This document shows, piece after piece, positions 50,801-52,549 of a stretch of 64,000 bases of DNA (positions are counted from its first letter, which is position 1; each line of letters begins with the position of its first letter). The position numbers were made by a program, and so were the translations under genes. Source of the DNA: Sepiola atlantica (taxonomy: Eukaryota; Mollusca; Cephalopoda; Sepiida; Sepiolidae). The stretch spans positions 107,448,620 through 107,512,619 of the forward strand of contig OY744531.1 of NCBI GenBank assembly GCA_963556195.1, in the 5' to 3' direction. The notes under the pieces were generated by a model that saw only the letters and a program-made list of their open reading frames with translations, had not been told where the DNA came from and did not search any database.

Positions 50801-51259
50801 TATTATGAGCGTTGAAGAATAACATGATTTATATTCAAAATGAAAAAAAAATCATCAAAAATATATTTTTAGTGAGAGTCTATCAAATATTTTCATTCTC
50901 CCTTTTTTTTTAATCCAGATCTGTACATTGTCTAGATTCAAAATTGTTCAATTGTTCCAGAGGCCGAGTTTGAAAATATTGCTACAAATGTTCAAGAATG
51001 TTTTTTTTATATCTGAAACAAAAAGACACAATTAAATAATATTGATCATGGATACGGATATAATAAAGTATGAAATCTAAACAAGAAAAGATTTTTTCGT
51101 ATATTTCAGTATTTGTTATATCCTTCATAAATCCTATTCTGAACAAAATTTAAATTTTAAAATATTTTAAAAACATTATTTTATTTTTAGGTCCATGATT
51201 CTTATGATAAACATTTGCGAGATTTCCTAAAAGAGAGGCAGCTGAAATCCAACCTGTGA
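9924..51259 (+). CDS. ACOX1: Peroxisomal acyl-CoA oxidase (ACOX1/2 type), 14 coding exons
   Basis: Exons: 9924-10101, 13911-14073, 16481-16641, 20132-20239, 22567-22686, 27152-27267, 28533-28702, 32017-32179, 33631-33821, 35847-36002, 38006-38111, 41340-41483, 48497-48703, 51191-51259. They total 2052 nt, 683 residues plus stop, and every junction is in phase with GT..AG borders. Family role: FAD-dependent first step of peroxisomal beta-oxidation, turning acyl-CoA into trans-2-enoyl-CoA with release of H2O2. Seen: AQTELGHG around residue 160 (FAD/substrate site), the IRYSAVR segment in exon 7, QTQQYKLFP in exon 8, ACGGHG and CTYEGDN in exon 9 (Glu445, matching the catalytic Glu421 of the rat enzyme), LGRYDG near the C-terminus and a final SNL. 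Vertebrate ACOX1 is about 660 residues; the extra length is mostly an N-terminal extension of about 22 residues. ACOX2 is a possible alternative; ACOX3 fits less well. The gene spans 41 kb because its introns are full of repeats. Confidence 0.95.
10283..10330. repeat. Perfect 22-bp-arm hairpin
   Basis: agatgaagtgttgtatcagaa and its exact complement are separated by a few bases. It lies between exon 1 and the next inverted-repeat element. Confidence 0.9.
10351..11321. mobile_element. ~970-bp element with ~110-bp TIRs
   Basis: Left arm 10351-10460 and right arm 11212-11321 are inverted copies with about 95% identity (agggtttgcgcctaatttcc, gtgactgctcggccgcat, gcgtccgagacctgccgag). The interior has long g and c runs and no transposase. 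Intron 1 of ACOX1. Confidence 0.82.
11760..12340. mobile_element. Split GGTGCTT MITE with a palindromic element inside
   Basis: 11760-11907 is the right half of a GGTGCTT element (…gaaacagcagaagcacc). 11908-12295 is a separate palindrome with arms ttttacaaaagaaaatccaa / ttgattttcttttgtaaaa and ccgataaaat, with cgatatatcgacgccatat near its centre. Left-half-like sequence (tagctttgttatgtactta) resumes at 12307. Confidence 0.6.
12565..12612 (+). other. Hammerhead-like motif, decayed (family 2)
   Basis: CTGAAGA (12570-12576) fits the hammerhead core CUGANGA, then aGGTC...GGCC as a possible stem II, then GAAACGTT (12598-12605). No convincing stem I. A relative at 54961-55003 shares GGTCGGAGGTTACA on the - strand. 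Confidence 0.35.
12886..12955. repeat. Hairpin, ~26-bp arms
   Basis: ctgagtaaagtagccattttt is mirrored by aagatggctactttactcgg across a 10-nt loop. It is flanked by weaker inverted sequence (atagaagtt / aacttctat), so probably a small MITE. Confidence 0.8.
13201..13635. mobile_element. Near-perfect palindromic MITE, ~435 bp
   Basis: Starts ggtgcttgtgctgttcagcg and ends cgctgaacagcataagcacc. The two ~200-bp arms match almost base for base (for example gaacgaatcgctgttatgat), leaving a loop of about 45 nt near 13405-13450. Such recent-looking palindromes fold into one long hairpin. It ends about 275 bp before ACOX1 exon 2. Confidence 0.9.
13911..14073 (+). CDS. ACOX1: ACOX1 exon 2
   Basis: Residues 60-113 plus two bases. 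Acceptor ttctag precedes 13911. The peptide begins [13 protein letters not shown], matching the family's 'NDP.F' segment, and contains [14 protein letters not shown]. This is the helical N-terminal acyl-CoA oxidase domain. Donor is AAG|GTAAGA. Confidence 0.92.
14074..14574. other. Intron 2 sequence with a 37-bp duplication
   Basis: aatggtac..ccaaattctac...ttatgtccggt occurs twice at 14158-14232. The rest is unremarkable AT-rich intron. Confidence 0.6.
14575..15118. repeat. ~40-bp degenerate minisatellite (TG-rich)
   Basis: About 13 diverged copies of a unit built on ggtctggtttgggcacagcc and ctagtctgtggtgtgtggtt. Open frames on both strands here are repeat artefacts. Confidence 0.88.
15119..15495. 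other. Intron 2 sequence, nothing recognised
   Basis: Mixed-composition DNA with no open frame longer than expected by chance and no family match. Confidence 0.4.
15500..15610 (-). mobile_element. LINE 3'-end scrap beside a 30-nt poly-C run
   Basis: After the c run, acaaggca..ttcccactgagacgtaaggggctactctgg matches the 3' tail of the LINE copies (caaggcaggccgccactgtagacgtaaggggctactg) on the - strand. Confidence 0.5.
16057..16433. repeat. Interstitial telomeric repeat, CCCTAA type, ~375 bp
   Basis: ccctaa and ccctaaa units with scattered variants. Ends 48 bp before ACOX1 exon 3. Confidence 0.95.
16481..16641 (+). CDS. ACOX1: ACOX1 exon 3, FAD-site motif
   Basis: Residues 114-167 plus one base. 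Acceptor tcttttgcag. The peptide runs from [15 protein letters not shown] to [14 protein letters not shown]. Thr163 matches Thr139 of mammalian ACOX1 near the flavin. The exon starts 48 bp after a telomere-like repeat array. Donor G|GTAGGC. Confidence 0.95.
16642..17694. other. Intron 3 sequence, nothing recognised
   Basis: AT-rich intron with no open frame or repeat family recognised. Confidence 0.5.
17695..18062. repeat. (GA)n-rich low-complexity tract
   Basis: gagagaga with interspersed aaag and gggg; the open frames here (Ser/Leu or Arg/Glu repeats) are artefacts. Confidence 0.95.
18430..18482. repeat. Perfect hairpin, 23-bp arms
   Basis: ttttaattgtgatcgtgaaa continues into gac, then a 5-nt loop, then the exact complement. 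Confidence 0.9.
18780..19085 (+). mobile_element. U2-headed SINE
   Basis: Head GTGGCCTTTTGGCTAAGATC followed by agagtgtagtatctgttcc closely matches the 5' end of U2 snRNA. The body has accggtattgttttggc, gcagttctacgaggtccacc, tagtttattgctaatcgcct and ends near tgtgggagataaata. It is followed directly by a type-2 unit. Confidence 0.8.
19125..19480 (+). mobile_element. Type-2 SINE sharing the U2-SINE body
   Basis: The head differs (aataccagtcgaggattag, atccgacaggaacggggtc), but from ttcccaggccttgcctc the body is that of the U2-headed family (agtttattgcttactgcctg, aacggggctgcccaggc). End: gtgggaaggaattaaatacc. Confidence 0.75.
19555..20095. repeat. TATAT/TTATA low-complexity tract
   Basis: Long run of ttatattata and tatattta variants up to about 37 bp before ACOX1 exon 4. 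Open frames of Tyr/Ile/Leu are artefacts. Confidence 0.95.
20132..20239 (+). CDS. ACOX1: ACOX1 exon 4
   Basis: Residues 168-203 plus one base. Acceptor attttgcag, then [24 protein letters not shown] and KWWSGG, all strongly conserved in the family's middle domain. Donor T|GTAAGT. A TATAT-rich tract ends about 37 bp before the exon. Confidence 0.96.
20249..20320. repeat. 17-bp tandem repeat, 4 copies
   Basis: aaacaagtttcatcata repeated four times, starting 10 bp after the exon 4 donor. Confidence 0.95.
20321..21180. other. Intron 4 sequence, nothing recognised
   Basis: No gene, open frame or repeat family recognised. Confidence 0.45.
21181..21250 (+). mobile_element. tRNA-headed SINE fragment
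   Basis: tggccgaaacattagcag resembles an A box and gtatggttcaatcccagac a B box (GGTTCRANNCC), spaced as in a tRNA. The cloverleaf is degenerate, so a SINE head rather than a working tRNA. Confidence 0.45.
21567..22200 (+). mobile_element. LINE copy A (CR1/Jockey-like), rearranged
   Basis: Translates in pieces to [31 protein letters not shown] and [17 protein letters not shown], the thumb/C-terminal part of a non-LTR reverse-transcriptase polyprotein. The segment gtccaaaaaagagtcgccaa occurs twice (21829 and 21955), with ttagatgtaattggaataat between; the same junction starts copy C at 29555. Confidence 0.8.
22567..22686 (+). CDS. ACOX1: ACOX1 exon 5
   Basis: Residues 204-243 plus one base. 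After acceptor ttatag the peptide is [18 protein letters not shown], then [13 protein letters not shown] and HKPLPG. This is the beta domain, with the LGK..TH and G.H.FIV.IR signatures. Donor G|GTTGAT is weaker than the other donors but keeps phase. Confidence 0.95.
22745..23398 (-). mobile_element. LINE copy B, 3' fragment
   Basis: On the - strand it runs from the NWNKYI region to the 3' tail (ccctttacgtctcagtgac... ctggggtgaattcaa). It starts 58 bp after exon 5, so it lies in intron 5 antisense to ACOX1. Confidence 0.8.
23524..24660. repeat. Compound minisatellite (gaagttggtttctatggttt)
   Basis: Units of ttttatgaagttggtttcta and tggttttatggttt are combined in variable order, with higher-order blocks of about 180-370 bp repeated (for example 23640-23830 and 24060-24260). 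Confidence 0.95.
24661..24994. other. Intron 5 sequence, nothing recognised
   Basis: No feature recognised between the minisatellite and the (GA)n tract. Confidence 0.45.
24995..25225. repeat. (GA)n-rich tract
   Basis: gagagaga with aaag interruptions. Ser/Leu frames on the - strand are artefacts. Confidence 0.95.
25226..25880. other. Intron 5 sequence, less AT-rich, unassigned
   Basis: Composition is more even than the neighbourhood, as in old transposon coding DNA, but all frames are broken and no motif was recognised. A 17-nt c run follows at 25881. Confidence 0.35.
25935..26335. repeat. 127-bp tandem repeat, ~3 copies
   Basis: ggcatatcaaccattttcgg recurs at 25966, 26093 and 26221. Copies are nearly identical and keep one frame open across all three, which is probably chance. 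Confidence 0.95.
26336..27151. other. Intron 5 AT-rich sequence
   Basis: Very AT-rich; nothing recognised. Confidence 0.5.
27152..27267 (+). CDS. ACOX1: ACOX1 exon 6
   Basis: Residues 244-282. Acceptor atttttag. The peptide [19 protein letters not shown] then [12 protein letters not shown] matches the family's GDIGPK and IPR.N.L.KY motifs. Donor GAG|GTAATT ends in phase 0. Confidence 0.95.
27288..27332. repeat. (TTGTTTATTA)n short array
   Basis: Four copies of attgtttatt starting about 20 bp after the exon 6 donor. Confidence 0.9.
27560..27700. mobile_element. MITE family B, single arm
   Basis: ctgccagtcttcaatttagc then cagttttcgcctcgtcaact match the right arm of 6212-6795; no left arm was found. 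Confidence 0.65.
27701..28532. other. Intron 6 AT-rich sequence
   Basis: Very AT-rich, with a short repeat of attacaatttcatt at 28215-28270. Nothing else recognised. Confidence 0.5.
28533..28702 (+). CDS. ACOX1: ACOX1 exon 7
   Basis: Residues 283-338 plus two bases. Acceptor ttctttatccag. DGTYV opens the exon and [12 protein letters not shown] closes it, aligning with the first helices of the C-terminal half. It has no ATG-to-stop frame of its own, so an ORF scan alone would miss it. Donor AAG|GTAAGC. Confidence 0.95.
29007..29395 (+). mobile_element. U2-headed SINE, nearly complete
   Basis: Head gggccttttggtcgagatca then aagtgtagtatctgttccga (U2-like, first 40 nt). Body: actggtattgtcttggcc, agttctaggaggtgcaccc (recalling the U2 3' end), agtttattgcttactgcctg, gccgacggggctgcccagg. 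Tail: cttgtgggagtaagataaaa... to gaggtaaataaata. Confidence 0.82.
29555..30060 (+). mobile_element. LINE copy C, 3' fragment
   Basis: Begins with the ttagatgtaattggaataat junction shared with copy A, continues through [23 protein letters not shown] coding and the ...RHLATQLPT end, and closes with agccccttatgtttacagtgg, gcggcctgccttgtttgggg and poly-A. Confidence 0.85.
30061..30660. other. Intron 7 AT-rich sequence
   Basis: Nothing recognised. Confidence 0.5.
30661..30912. repeat. Interstitial telomeric repeat, TTAGGG type, ~250 bp
   Basis: Alternating ttaggg and tttaggg units in intron 7. Confidence 0.95.
30913..31770. other. Intron 7 sequence with a family-B MITE scrap
   Basis: 31168-31215 (actcttatagctgacgcacc, atgtttctgtgacg) matches the outer end of MITE family B. 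The remainder is unassigned. Confidence 0.45.
31795..31992. repeat. 72-bp tandem repeat, ~2.7 copies
   Basis: tatctattttgtttttgaac then gaataagttttatgattaga repeats in the polypyrimidine approach to exon 8, ending 25 bp before it. Confidence 0.92.
32017..32179 (+). CDS. ACOX1: ACOX1 exon 8
   Basis: Residues 339-393. A T/C-rich acceptor (cccccccctttttcag) leads into [19 protein letters not shown], the conserved QTQQYKLFP region. Donor TCA|GTAAGT, followed 49 bp later by a telomere-like compound array. Confidence 0.95.
32228..32889. repeat. Compound telomeric array: CCCTAA plus CACGATCAGATATT
   Basis: About 20 units of ccacgatcagatatt joined to one to three ccctaa copies, unit length about 23-35 bp, ending in plain ccctaa variants. 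It starts 49 bp after exon 8. Confidence 0.95.
33004..33085 (-). mobile_element. Copy of the 44242-44398 repeat arm, hammerhead-like
   Basis: agctacacagaggcttcagc and gaaaatatatttatggcaat match the palindrome arm at 44242. On the - strand ATTCCC-tac-GGGTAT precedes GAAACGC, resembling hammerhead stem II plus GAAA, but the CUGANGA part has decayed to cttacga. Confidence 0.45.
33243..33292 (-). repeat. TTATATCTCC repeat end
   Basis: On the - strand: atatctccttataacatttt, then tgtggatacatgaaataa. The same sequence leads into (TA)n at 44463 and 61890. Confidence 0.7.
33293..33630. other. Intron 8 AT-rich sequence
   Basis: Nothing recognised. Confidence 0.5.
33631..33821 (+). CDS. ACOX1: ACOX1 exon 9, catalytic glutamate
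   Basis: Residues 394-456 plus two bases. Acceptor gttttgcag. The exon encodes [20 protein letters not shown] and [17 protein letters not shown]. Glu445 in CTYEGDN corresponds to the general base (Glu421) of rat acyl-CoA oxidase, so the enzyme looks catalytically competent. Donor AG|GTAAGT. Confidence 0.97.
33979..34095 (-). pseudogene. 5S rRNA-like fragment
   Basis: On the - strand: ccgaagttaagcaacattga, gcctggccagtac, aaatgggtgactatttggga. This follows the 5S order (gGAAGcTAAGCA..., GGcCTGGtTAGTACttGGATGGGtGACCgcctGGGA), including the A-box and C-box of the 5S internal promoter. It is too diverged to be a working gene; a pseudogene or 5S-derived SINE. Confidence 0.6.
34137..34157. repeat. 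Short CCCTAA run
   Basis: Three telomere-type units in intron 9. Confidence 0.85.
34262..34415. repeat. 32-bp tandem repeat, ~5 copies
   Basis: tctgaaagtgggtgatcgtt then aatgtttgctgg. Confidence 0.95.
34637..34880. mobile_element. GGTGCTT MITE, left half
   Basis: gggtgcttctgctgtttcat, ataaactttgttatgtactt and aattcatccagtatttatta match one arm of 9029-9478. Confidence 0.7.
34975..35462. repeat. 18-bp tandem array (aaaataaaatgattttga)
   Basis: About 27 copies with small variants. The open frames on both strands are artefacts. Confidence 0.96.
35463..35846. other. Intron 9 sequence, nothing recognised
   Basis: AT-rich, up to the exon 10 acceptor. Confidence 0.5.
35847..36002 (+). CDS. ACOX1: ACOX1 exon 10
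   Basis: Residues 457-508 plus two bases. Acceptor tatttacag. RYLLK matches the RFL.K that follows the catalytic motif. The rest (SVAYLGEDF...) is the family's variable linker and is somewhat shorter than in vertebrates. Donor AT|GTAAGA. The last part of this exon and its donor are duplicated at about 36631. Confidence 0.88.
36003..38005. repeat. Intron 10 with three internal duplications
   Basis: Three segments occur twice. The exon 10 end plus intron start (35985-36060) recurs at 36631-36715. A block from tgtaatttatgtaattgagt to ctaatgaatcc (about 36268-36400) recurs at 37638-37765. aaactcggctctcccaaaat (about 36571) recurs at 37812. A (CA)n scrap lies at about 37450-37490. Confidence 0.85.
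38006..38111 (+). CDS. ACOX1: ACOX1 exon 11
   Basis: Residues 509-544. Acceptor attcacag. The peptide [14 protein letters not shown] then [14 protein letters not shown] matches the 'AWN..SVDL..A' segment. Donor TTG|GTGAGC; an identical donor lies 79 bp downstream in a tandem duplication. Confidence 0.9.
38109..38266 (+). repeat. 79-bp tandem duplication spanning the exon 11 donor
   Basis: ttggtgagcattttgtgtcc starts at 38109 and again at 38188; the copies are identical until acgg. Each carries TTG|GTGAGC. Confidence 0.95.
38690..38905 (+). mobile_element. Penelope-type repeat end with hammerhead-like motif
   Basis: cgacttgggactt, atatagttttaatggttgag, (TA)n, then CTGAAGA (38865-38871), a GTTC..GAAC stem, GAAA, CCGG and TC, followed by aaaa that can pair with the tttt before the core. 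The first part recurs at 62395-62515. Confidence 0.55.
39091..39300 (-). mobile_element. Repeat fragment with decayed hammerhead-like core
   Basis: On the - strand TTGATGA-agaatc-GAAAACGTTCG at 39091-39130 resembles the motif at 42375. The flanking DNA holds an inverted pair: agctggagaaagaaga (about 39158) and ttctttctccagctttttt (about 39246). Confidence 0.4.
39301..39835. other. Intron 11 AT-rich sequence
   Basis: Nothing recognised. Confidence 0.5.
39849..39912. repeat. 16-bp tandem repeat, 4 copies
   Basis: caagacatttaaagga repeated four times. Confidence 0.95.
39968..40524. mobile_element. MITE family B, complete, ~555 bp
   Basis: Left arm gcgtcaacttttgggcaggt, ctcggaagcgcccgaa; right arm inverted (ttcgcctcgtcaactcccgg, gcgcttccgag). 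Ends near tctttatat/ataagagtat. Related to 6212-6795. Confidence 0.75.
40590..40725. repeat. (AAAT)n-rich tract
   Basis: aaataaataaataaa runs between two family-B MITE copies. Confidence 0.95.
40785..40908. mobile_element. MITE family B, single arm
   Basis: cagttttcgcctcgtcaact, gggcgcttccgtaacctgcc; matches the right arm of the complete copies. Confidence 0.65.
41340..41483 (+). CDS. ACOX1: ACOX1 exon 12
   Basis: Residues 545-592, phase 0 at both ends. Acceptor tgttttag. [15 protein letters not shown] matches the AHCHY..VK.F motif; [15 protein letters not shown] matches the LC.LY...GI..N.G segment of the C-terminal domain. Donor TTG|GTAAGC. Confidence 0.95.
41671..42012. repeat. Two CCCTAA runs flanking unique sequence
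   Basis: 41671-41740 and 41950-42012 are telomere-type runs separated by about 210 bp of non-repeat sequence. Confidence 0.92.
42040..42425 (+). promoter_or_regulatory. Penelope-like LTR: CCAAT/TATA promoter and hammerhead-like core
   Basis: An inverted CCAAT box (CTGATTGG, 42106), a second copy in opposite orientation (ACCAATCAG, 42143), TATATAAG (42190-42197) and a T/C-rich downstream stretch form a promoter-like block. It is followed at 42375 by CTAATGA, then GACTC-atgg-GAGTC, GAAA and ACGTTAGC. This order (promoter then hammerhead) is known from Penelope-like LTRs. The core has G5 changed to A, so it is probably inactive. Confidence 0.5.
42532..42591. repeat. (TA)n tract
   Basis: About 29 ta units. 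Confidence 0.98.
42974..43055 (+). mobile_element. tRNA-headed SINE
   Basis: ggtggccaacgggtaagtct is A-box-like (TRGCNNARNGG), and gtctggagttcgcgccc is B-box-like, with an anticodon-arm-like ttgattgcgaatcaa between. The tRNA arms do not fold fully, and a (TA)n tail follows at about 43146. Confidence 0.6.
43056..43742. other. Intron 12 sequence, nothing recognised
   Basis: No open frame or family match apart from the SINE tail and short (TA)n at 43146-43162. Confidence 0.45.
43747..43865. repeat. (TA)n tract with TTTTA run
   Basis: About 30 ta units followed by attttatttta. Confidence 0.97.
43975..44243 (+). mobile_element. Repeat family R, ending in (TA)n
   Basis: gattctaactctgcctgatg, gttgatcgataccatcgaca, aaagctctatctgatattga and cctggattattatatatata also occur at 62150-62380, and in inverted orientation at 62000-62125. 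Non-coding; perhaps the terminal part of a retroelement. Confidence 0.75.
44242..44398. repeat. ~157-bp imperfect palindrome
   Basis: Left arm agtaagctatgaaaatatat...; right arm is its inverse ending ...atattttcatagcttact. At the centre, cccggggggaatcttcag / ctgaagattccccccggg. Each arm also exists alone at 33004. Confidence 0.88.
44463..44542 (+). repeat. TTATATC repeat end plus (TA)n
   Basis: ttatatcttcttataaaatt, ttatgtggatacatgaaata, then about 18 ta units. Same unit as 61890-61985. Confidence 0.8.
44885..44932 (-). other. Hammerhead-like motif lacking stem III, in a Penelope tail
   Basis: On the - strand: CTACCAA, CTGATGA, tGATTGT-attttA-ACAATC, GAAA, TATT, TTGGTAG. Stem I is 7 bp (CTACCAA/TTGGTAG), stem II about 6 bp, and the core CUGAUGA...GAAA is intact, but the segment after GAAA is only four bases, so stem III is missing or reduced to A-U. 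It lies about 280 bp 3' of the GIY-YIG frame on the same strand. Confidence 0.6.
45216..45563 (-). pseudogene. Penelope-like element, GIY-YIG endonuclease end
   Basis: A frame open from 45563 to TAA at 45216 reads [20 protein letters not shown], then [12 protein letters not shown] and ...[18 protein letters not shown]. This is the GIY-YIG nuclease of Penelope-like retroelements (GIY...Y[IF]GET...R..EH). It is 5' truncated: a stop at 45564 and SINE sequence follow, and the reverse transcriptase is missing. The domain normally nicks the target DNA for priming. Confidence 0.82.
45610..46330 (-). mobile_element. Two type-2 SINE units in tandem
   Basis: Unit 1 (about 45610-45912) and unit 2 (about 45920-46330) each carry, on the - strand, ttctc(a/g)acaatcag, ggcaggaactgg, the shared body (agtttattgcttactgcct, cgacggggctgccc) and agtgctccttctttaggggc. 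Tail-to-head order matches 19125-19480. Confidence 0.78.
46331..46867. other. Intron 12 AT-rich sequence
   Basis: Nothing recognised. Confidence 0.5.
46868..46917. repeat. (TA)n tract
   Basis: About 24 ta units. Confidence 0.98.
46918..47370. other. Intron 12 sequence, nothing recognised
   Basis: A 98-codon frame at 47004-47300 is hydrophobic and AT-driven; no family recognised. Confidence 0.4.
47371..47475 (+). mobile_element. SINE/retrozyme-like unit 1 (5' truncated)
   Basis: Begins inside the B-box-like agggtttcgaatcgtgtgac, then accggtggtgaatagtcgta and a hammerhead. Almost identical to 47711-47815. Confidence 0.75.
47416..47467 (+). ncRNA. Hammerhead ribozyme 1 (type I), intact core
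   Basis: Stem I TCTATG (47416-47421) / CATAGA (47462-47467). Core CTGATGA (47422-47428). Stem II GTCTC/GAGAC with loop gattgaaaa. GAAA (47448-47451). Short stem III CGT-at-ACG closed by A-T, then C at 47461. Predicted self-cleavage after 47461. All conserved positions (CUGANGA, GAAA, NUH) are present. The very short stem III is typical of hammerheads in Penelope-like elements and retrozymes. Confidence 0.85.
47660..47735 (+). mobile_element. tRNA-like SINE head in front of hammerhead 2
   Basis: A-box-like tggcctagcggttagcg (47664-47680) and B-box-like ggtttcgaatcgtg (47717-47730) are spaced about 50 bp apart as in a tRNA gene. The anticodon-arm region is degenerate. Likely an internal Pol III promoter of a SINE. 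Confidence 0.6.
47755..47806 (+). ncRNA. Hammerhead ribozyme 2 (type I), intact core
   Basis: Identical in all core and stem positions to ribozyme 1: TCTATG/CATAGA, CTGATGA (47761-47767), GTCTC/GAGAC, GAAA, CGTATACG, TC. Predicted cleavage after 47800, 339 nt from the first site. A long (TA)n tail begins 25 bp downstream. Confidence 0.85.
47828..47930. repeat. (TA)n tract with GATA interruptions
   Basis: About 45 ta units broken by aga, forming the apparent tail of the SINE. Confidence 0.97.
47943..48318 (-). mobile_element. Tc1/mariner-type element, internally deleted
   Basis: Inverted ends CAGAGTGATTCATAAGTCAC (left) and CAGGGTGATTCATAAGTCAC (right, reverse complement), flanked by TA on both sides as expected for this superfamily. 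376 bp long; only the start of a transposase frame remains. Confidence 0.85.
48068..48280 (-). pseudogene. Mariner-type transposase N-terminal helix-turn-helix remnant
   Basis: The frame [18 protein letters not shown], then [13 protein letters not shown] and PPSRNT, resembles the N-terminal DNA-binding HTH of mariner-type transposases (E.R.FI...Y....S...v.r.f......PS..TI). The catalytic DDE/D part is absent. Confidence 0.6.
48497..48703 (+). CDS. ACOX1: ACOX1 exon 13
   Basis: Residues 593-661, phase 0 at both ends. Acceptor tttttccag. [15 protein letters not shown] and [12 protein letters not shown] are family signatures, and SPLNN precedes donor CAC|GTGAGT. The preceding intron is about 7 kb and holds the hammerhead and Penelope-type elements. 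Confidence 0.96.
48704..49059. other. Intron 13 sequence, nothing recognised
   Basis: The block atttctgacaaagggggaag at about 48998 also occurs at 22225, beside LINE copy A; otherwise unassigned. Confidence 0.4.
49060..50225 (+). mobile_element. LINE copy D (CR1/Jockey-like), longest RT fragment
   Basis: The frame at 49064-49738 carries [19 protein letters not shown] (usually GVPQGSILGPLL) and FADETT in place of F/YADDTT, so the second catalytic Asp is Glu. Stop at 49736-49738; coding continues out of frame to RHLAAQPPT, then the tail agccccttatgtctacagtg, gcggcctgccttgtttgggg. 5' truncated, dead, in ACOX1 intron 13. Confidence 0.88.
50226..51190. other. Intron 13 AT-rich sequence with a small duplication
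   Basis: ctctcaaatacaacatc(t/c)acatagacagtg occurs at 50266 and 50483. Nothing else recognised. Confidence 0.5.
51191..51259 (+). CDS. ACOX1: ACOX1 exon 14 (stop, SNL C-terminus)
   Basis: Residues 662-683 and TGA at 51257. Acceptor ttatttttag. [13 protein letters not shown] aligns with the VHESY..HL end of ACOX1. The last three residues are Ser-Asn-Leu where most family members have Ser-Lys-Leu. Confidence 0.93.
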   Translation, partial: VHDSYDKHLRDFLKERQLKSNL

Positions 51260-51773
51260 ATTATTTGAATTATGAAGTCCATCAGTAGAAAAGATTTTGT
51301 GTAAGTATACGCTTTGAAATTATTTCTTTTATTGCTGAGAGAAAATCAGAACAGAGTTGCACACTTTAAGATATAATTTTCTAGTGTCTATGAATTTTTG
51401 TATTTTTGTATTTTTGAATTTTTGTATTTTTGAATTTTTGTATTTTTGTATTTTTGAATTTTTGTATTTTTGTATTTTTGTATTTTTGAATTTTTGTATT
51501 TTTGTATTTTTGTATTTTTGAATTTTTGAATTTTTGTATTTTTGTATTTTTGTATTTTTGTATTTTTGAATTTTTGTATTTTTGAATTTTTGTATTTTTG
51601 TATTTTTGTATTTTTGAATTTTTGTATTTTTGTATTTTTGAAGTTTTGAATTTTTGTATTTTTGTATATTTGTATTTTTGTATTTTTGAATTTTTGTATT
51701 TTTAAATTTTTGTATTTTTGAATTTTTGGTATTTTCACTTAAAAATTTTAATAGGTTATAAATGTAAAATAAA
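51260..51773 (+). other. Probable ACOX1 3' UTR with (TATTTTTG)n array
   Basis: From the stop codon the sequence runs into an 8-bp array (tatttttg/aatttttg, about 51395-51730). The first AATAAA after it is at 51768-51773, a plausible polyadenylation signal. A GTAAGT-type sequence at about 51301 could instead be a donor for a 3' UTR intron. Extent is inferred. Confidence 0.4.
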
Positions 51774-51955
51774 TGCCCGTGACCCGTTGGGTCAGTATTT
51801 GTTATATATATTATTAAATATATAATGTCTTAACCTTGAAATTGGTTTATAATCATGTTTTTACAATGGTTACAAAGAATTTCACAAACTCAAAATACAT
51901 TGTGATGTCATAATAGACCTTCATTCTCTCCCTCTCACTTTCTTCCCATCTTCTC

Positions 51956-51994
<39 letters not shown>

Positions 51995-52403
51995 TGCTCT
52001 TTTAAATATTTACATCTATGTATTTTTTTTATTTTCTGAGTTTGTGAAATCCGTTGCAATTCTTGTAAAAACATGATTATCAAACAATGCCAAGAAATAA
52101 TATAAATTAAGAAATTAAGAACTTGTATATTTAATAATATAGAGTATACATTTAATGAAGTAATCTGATATATTTAATAATATACCTGCTAAAGAGTATG
52201 CATTTAATGAAGTAATCTTATAAATCATCGGGCAATTACGAATCTTTTCTCATGATTCTCTGATTAATTTTATTAATTTCTGAACTTTTCATTAAACTCA
52301 ATAATTTCTTTGTTGGGCATTCTTAATGTTTCAGATTTTATGAACTTTTTGTAATCTTGCGGAAATTGCTGTGGCTTTATTGCTATTGGTTTAGTTATTT
52401 GTC
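51774..52403. other. Intergenic AT-rich sequence
   Basis: Holds a (CT)n tract at 51960-51990 and a short duplication of gagtatacatttaatgaagt at 52142 and 52195. No gene seen. Confidence 0.5.
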
Positions 52404-52535
52404 AGGTTAGGGTTTAAGGTTAGGGTTAGCATTAGATTTAGGGTTAGGGTTAGCATTAGATTTAGGGTTAGGGTTAGCATTAGATTAAGGGTTAGGGTTA
52501 GCATTAGATTTAGGGTTAGGGTTAGCGTTAGGTTG
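52404..52535. repeat. Telomere-variant array (TTAGGGTTAGCATTAGATT)
   Basis: About five copies of a 24-bp unit combining ttaggg with tagcattagattta. Confidence 0.92.
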
Positions 52536-52549
52536 TAAAATAATGATGA

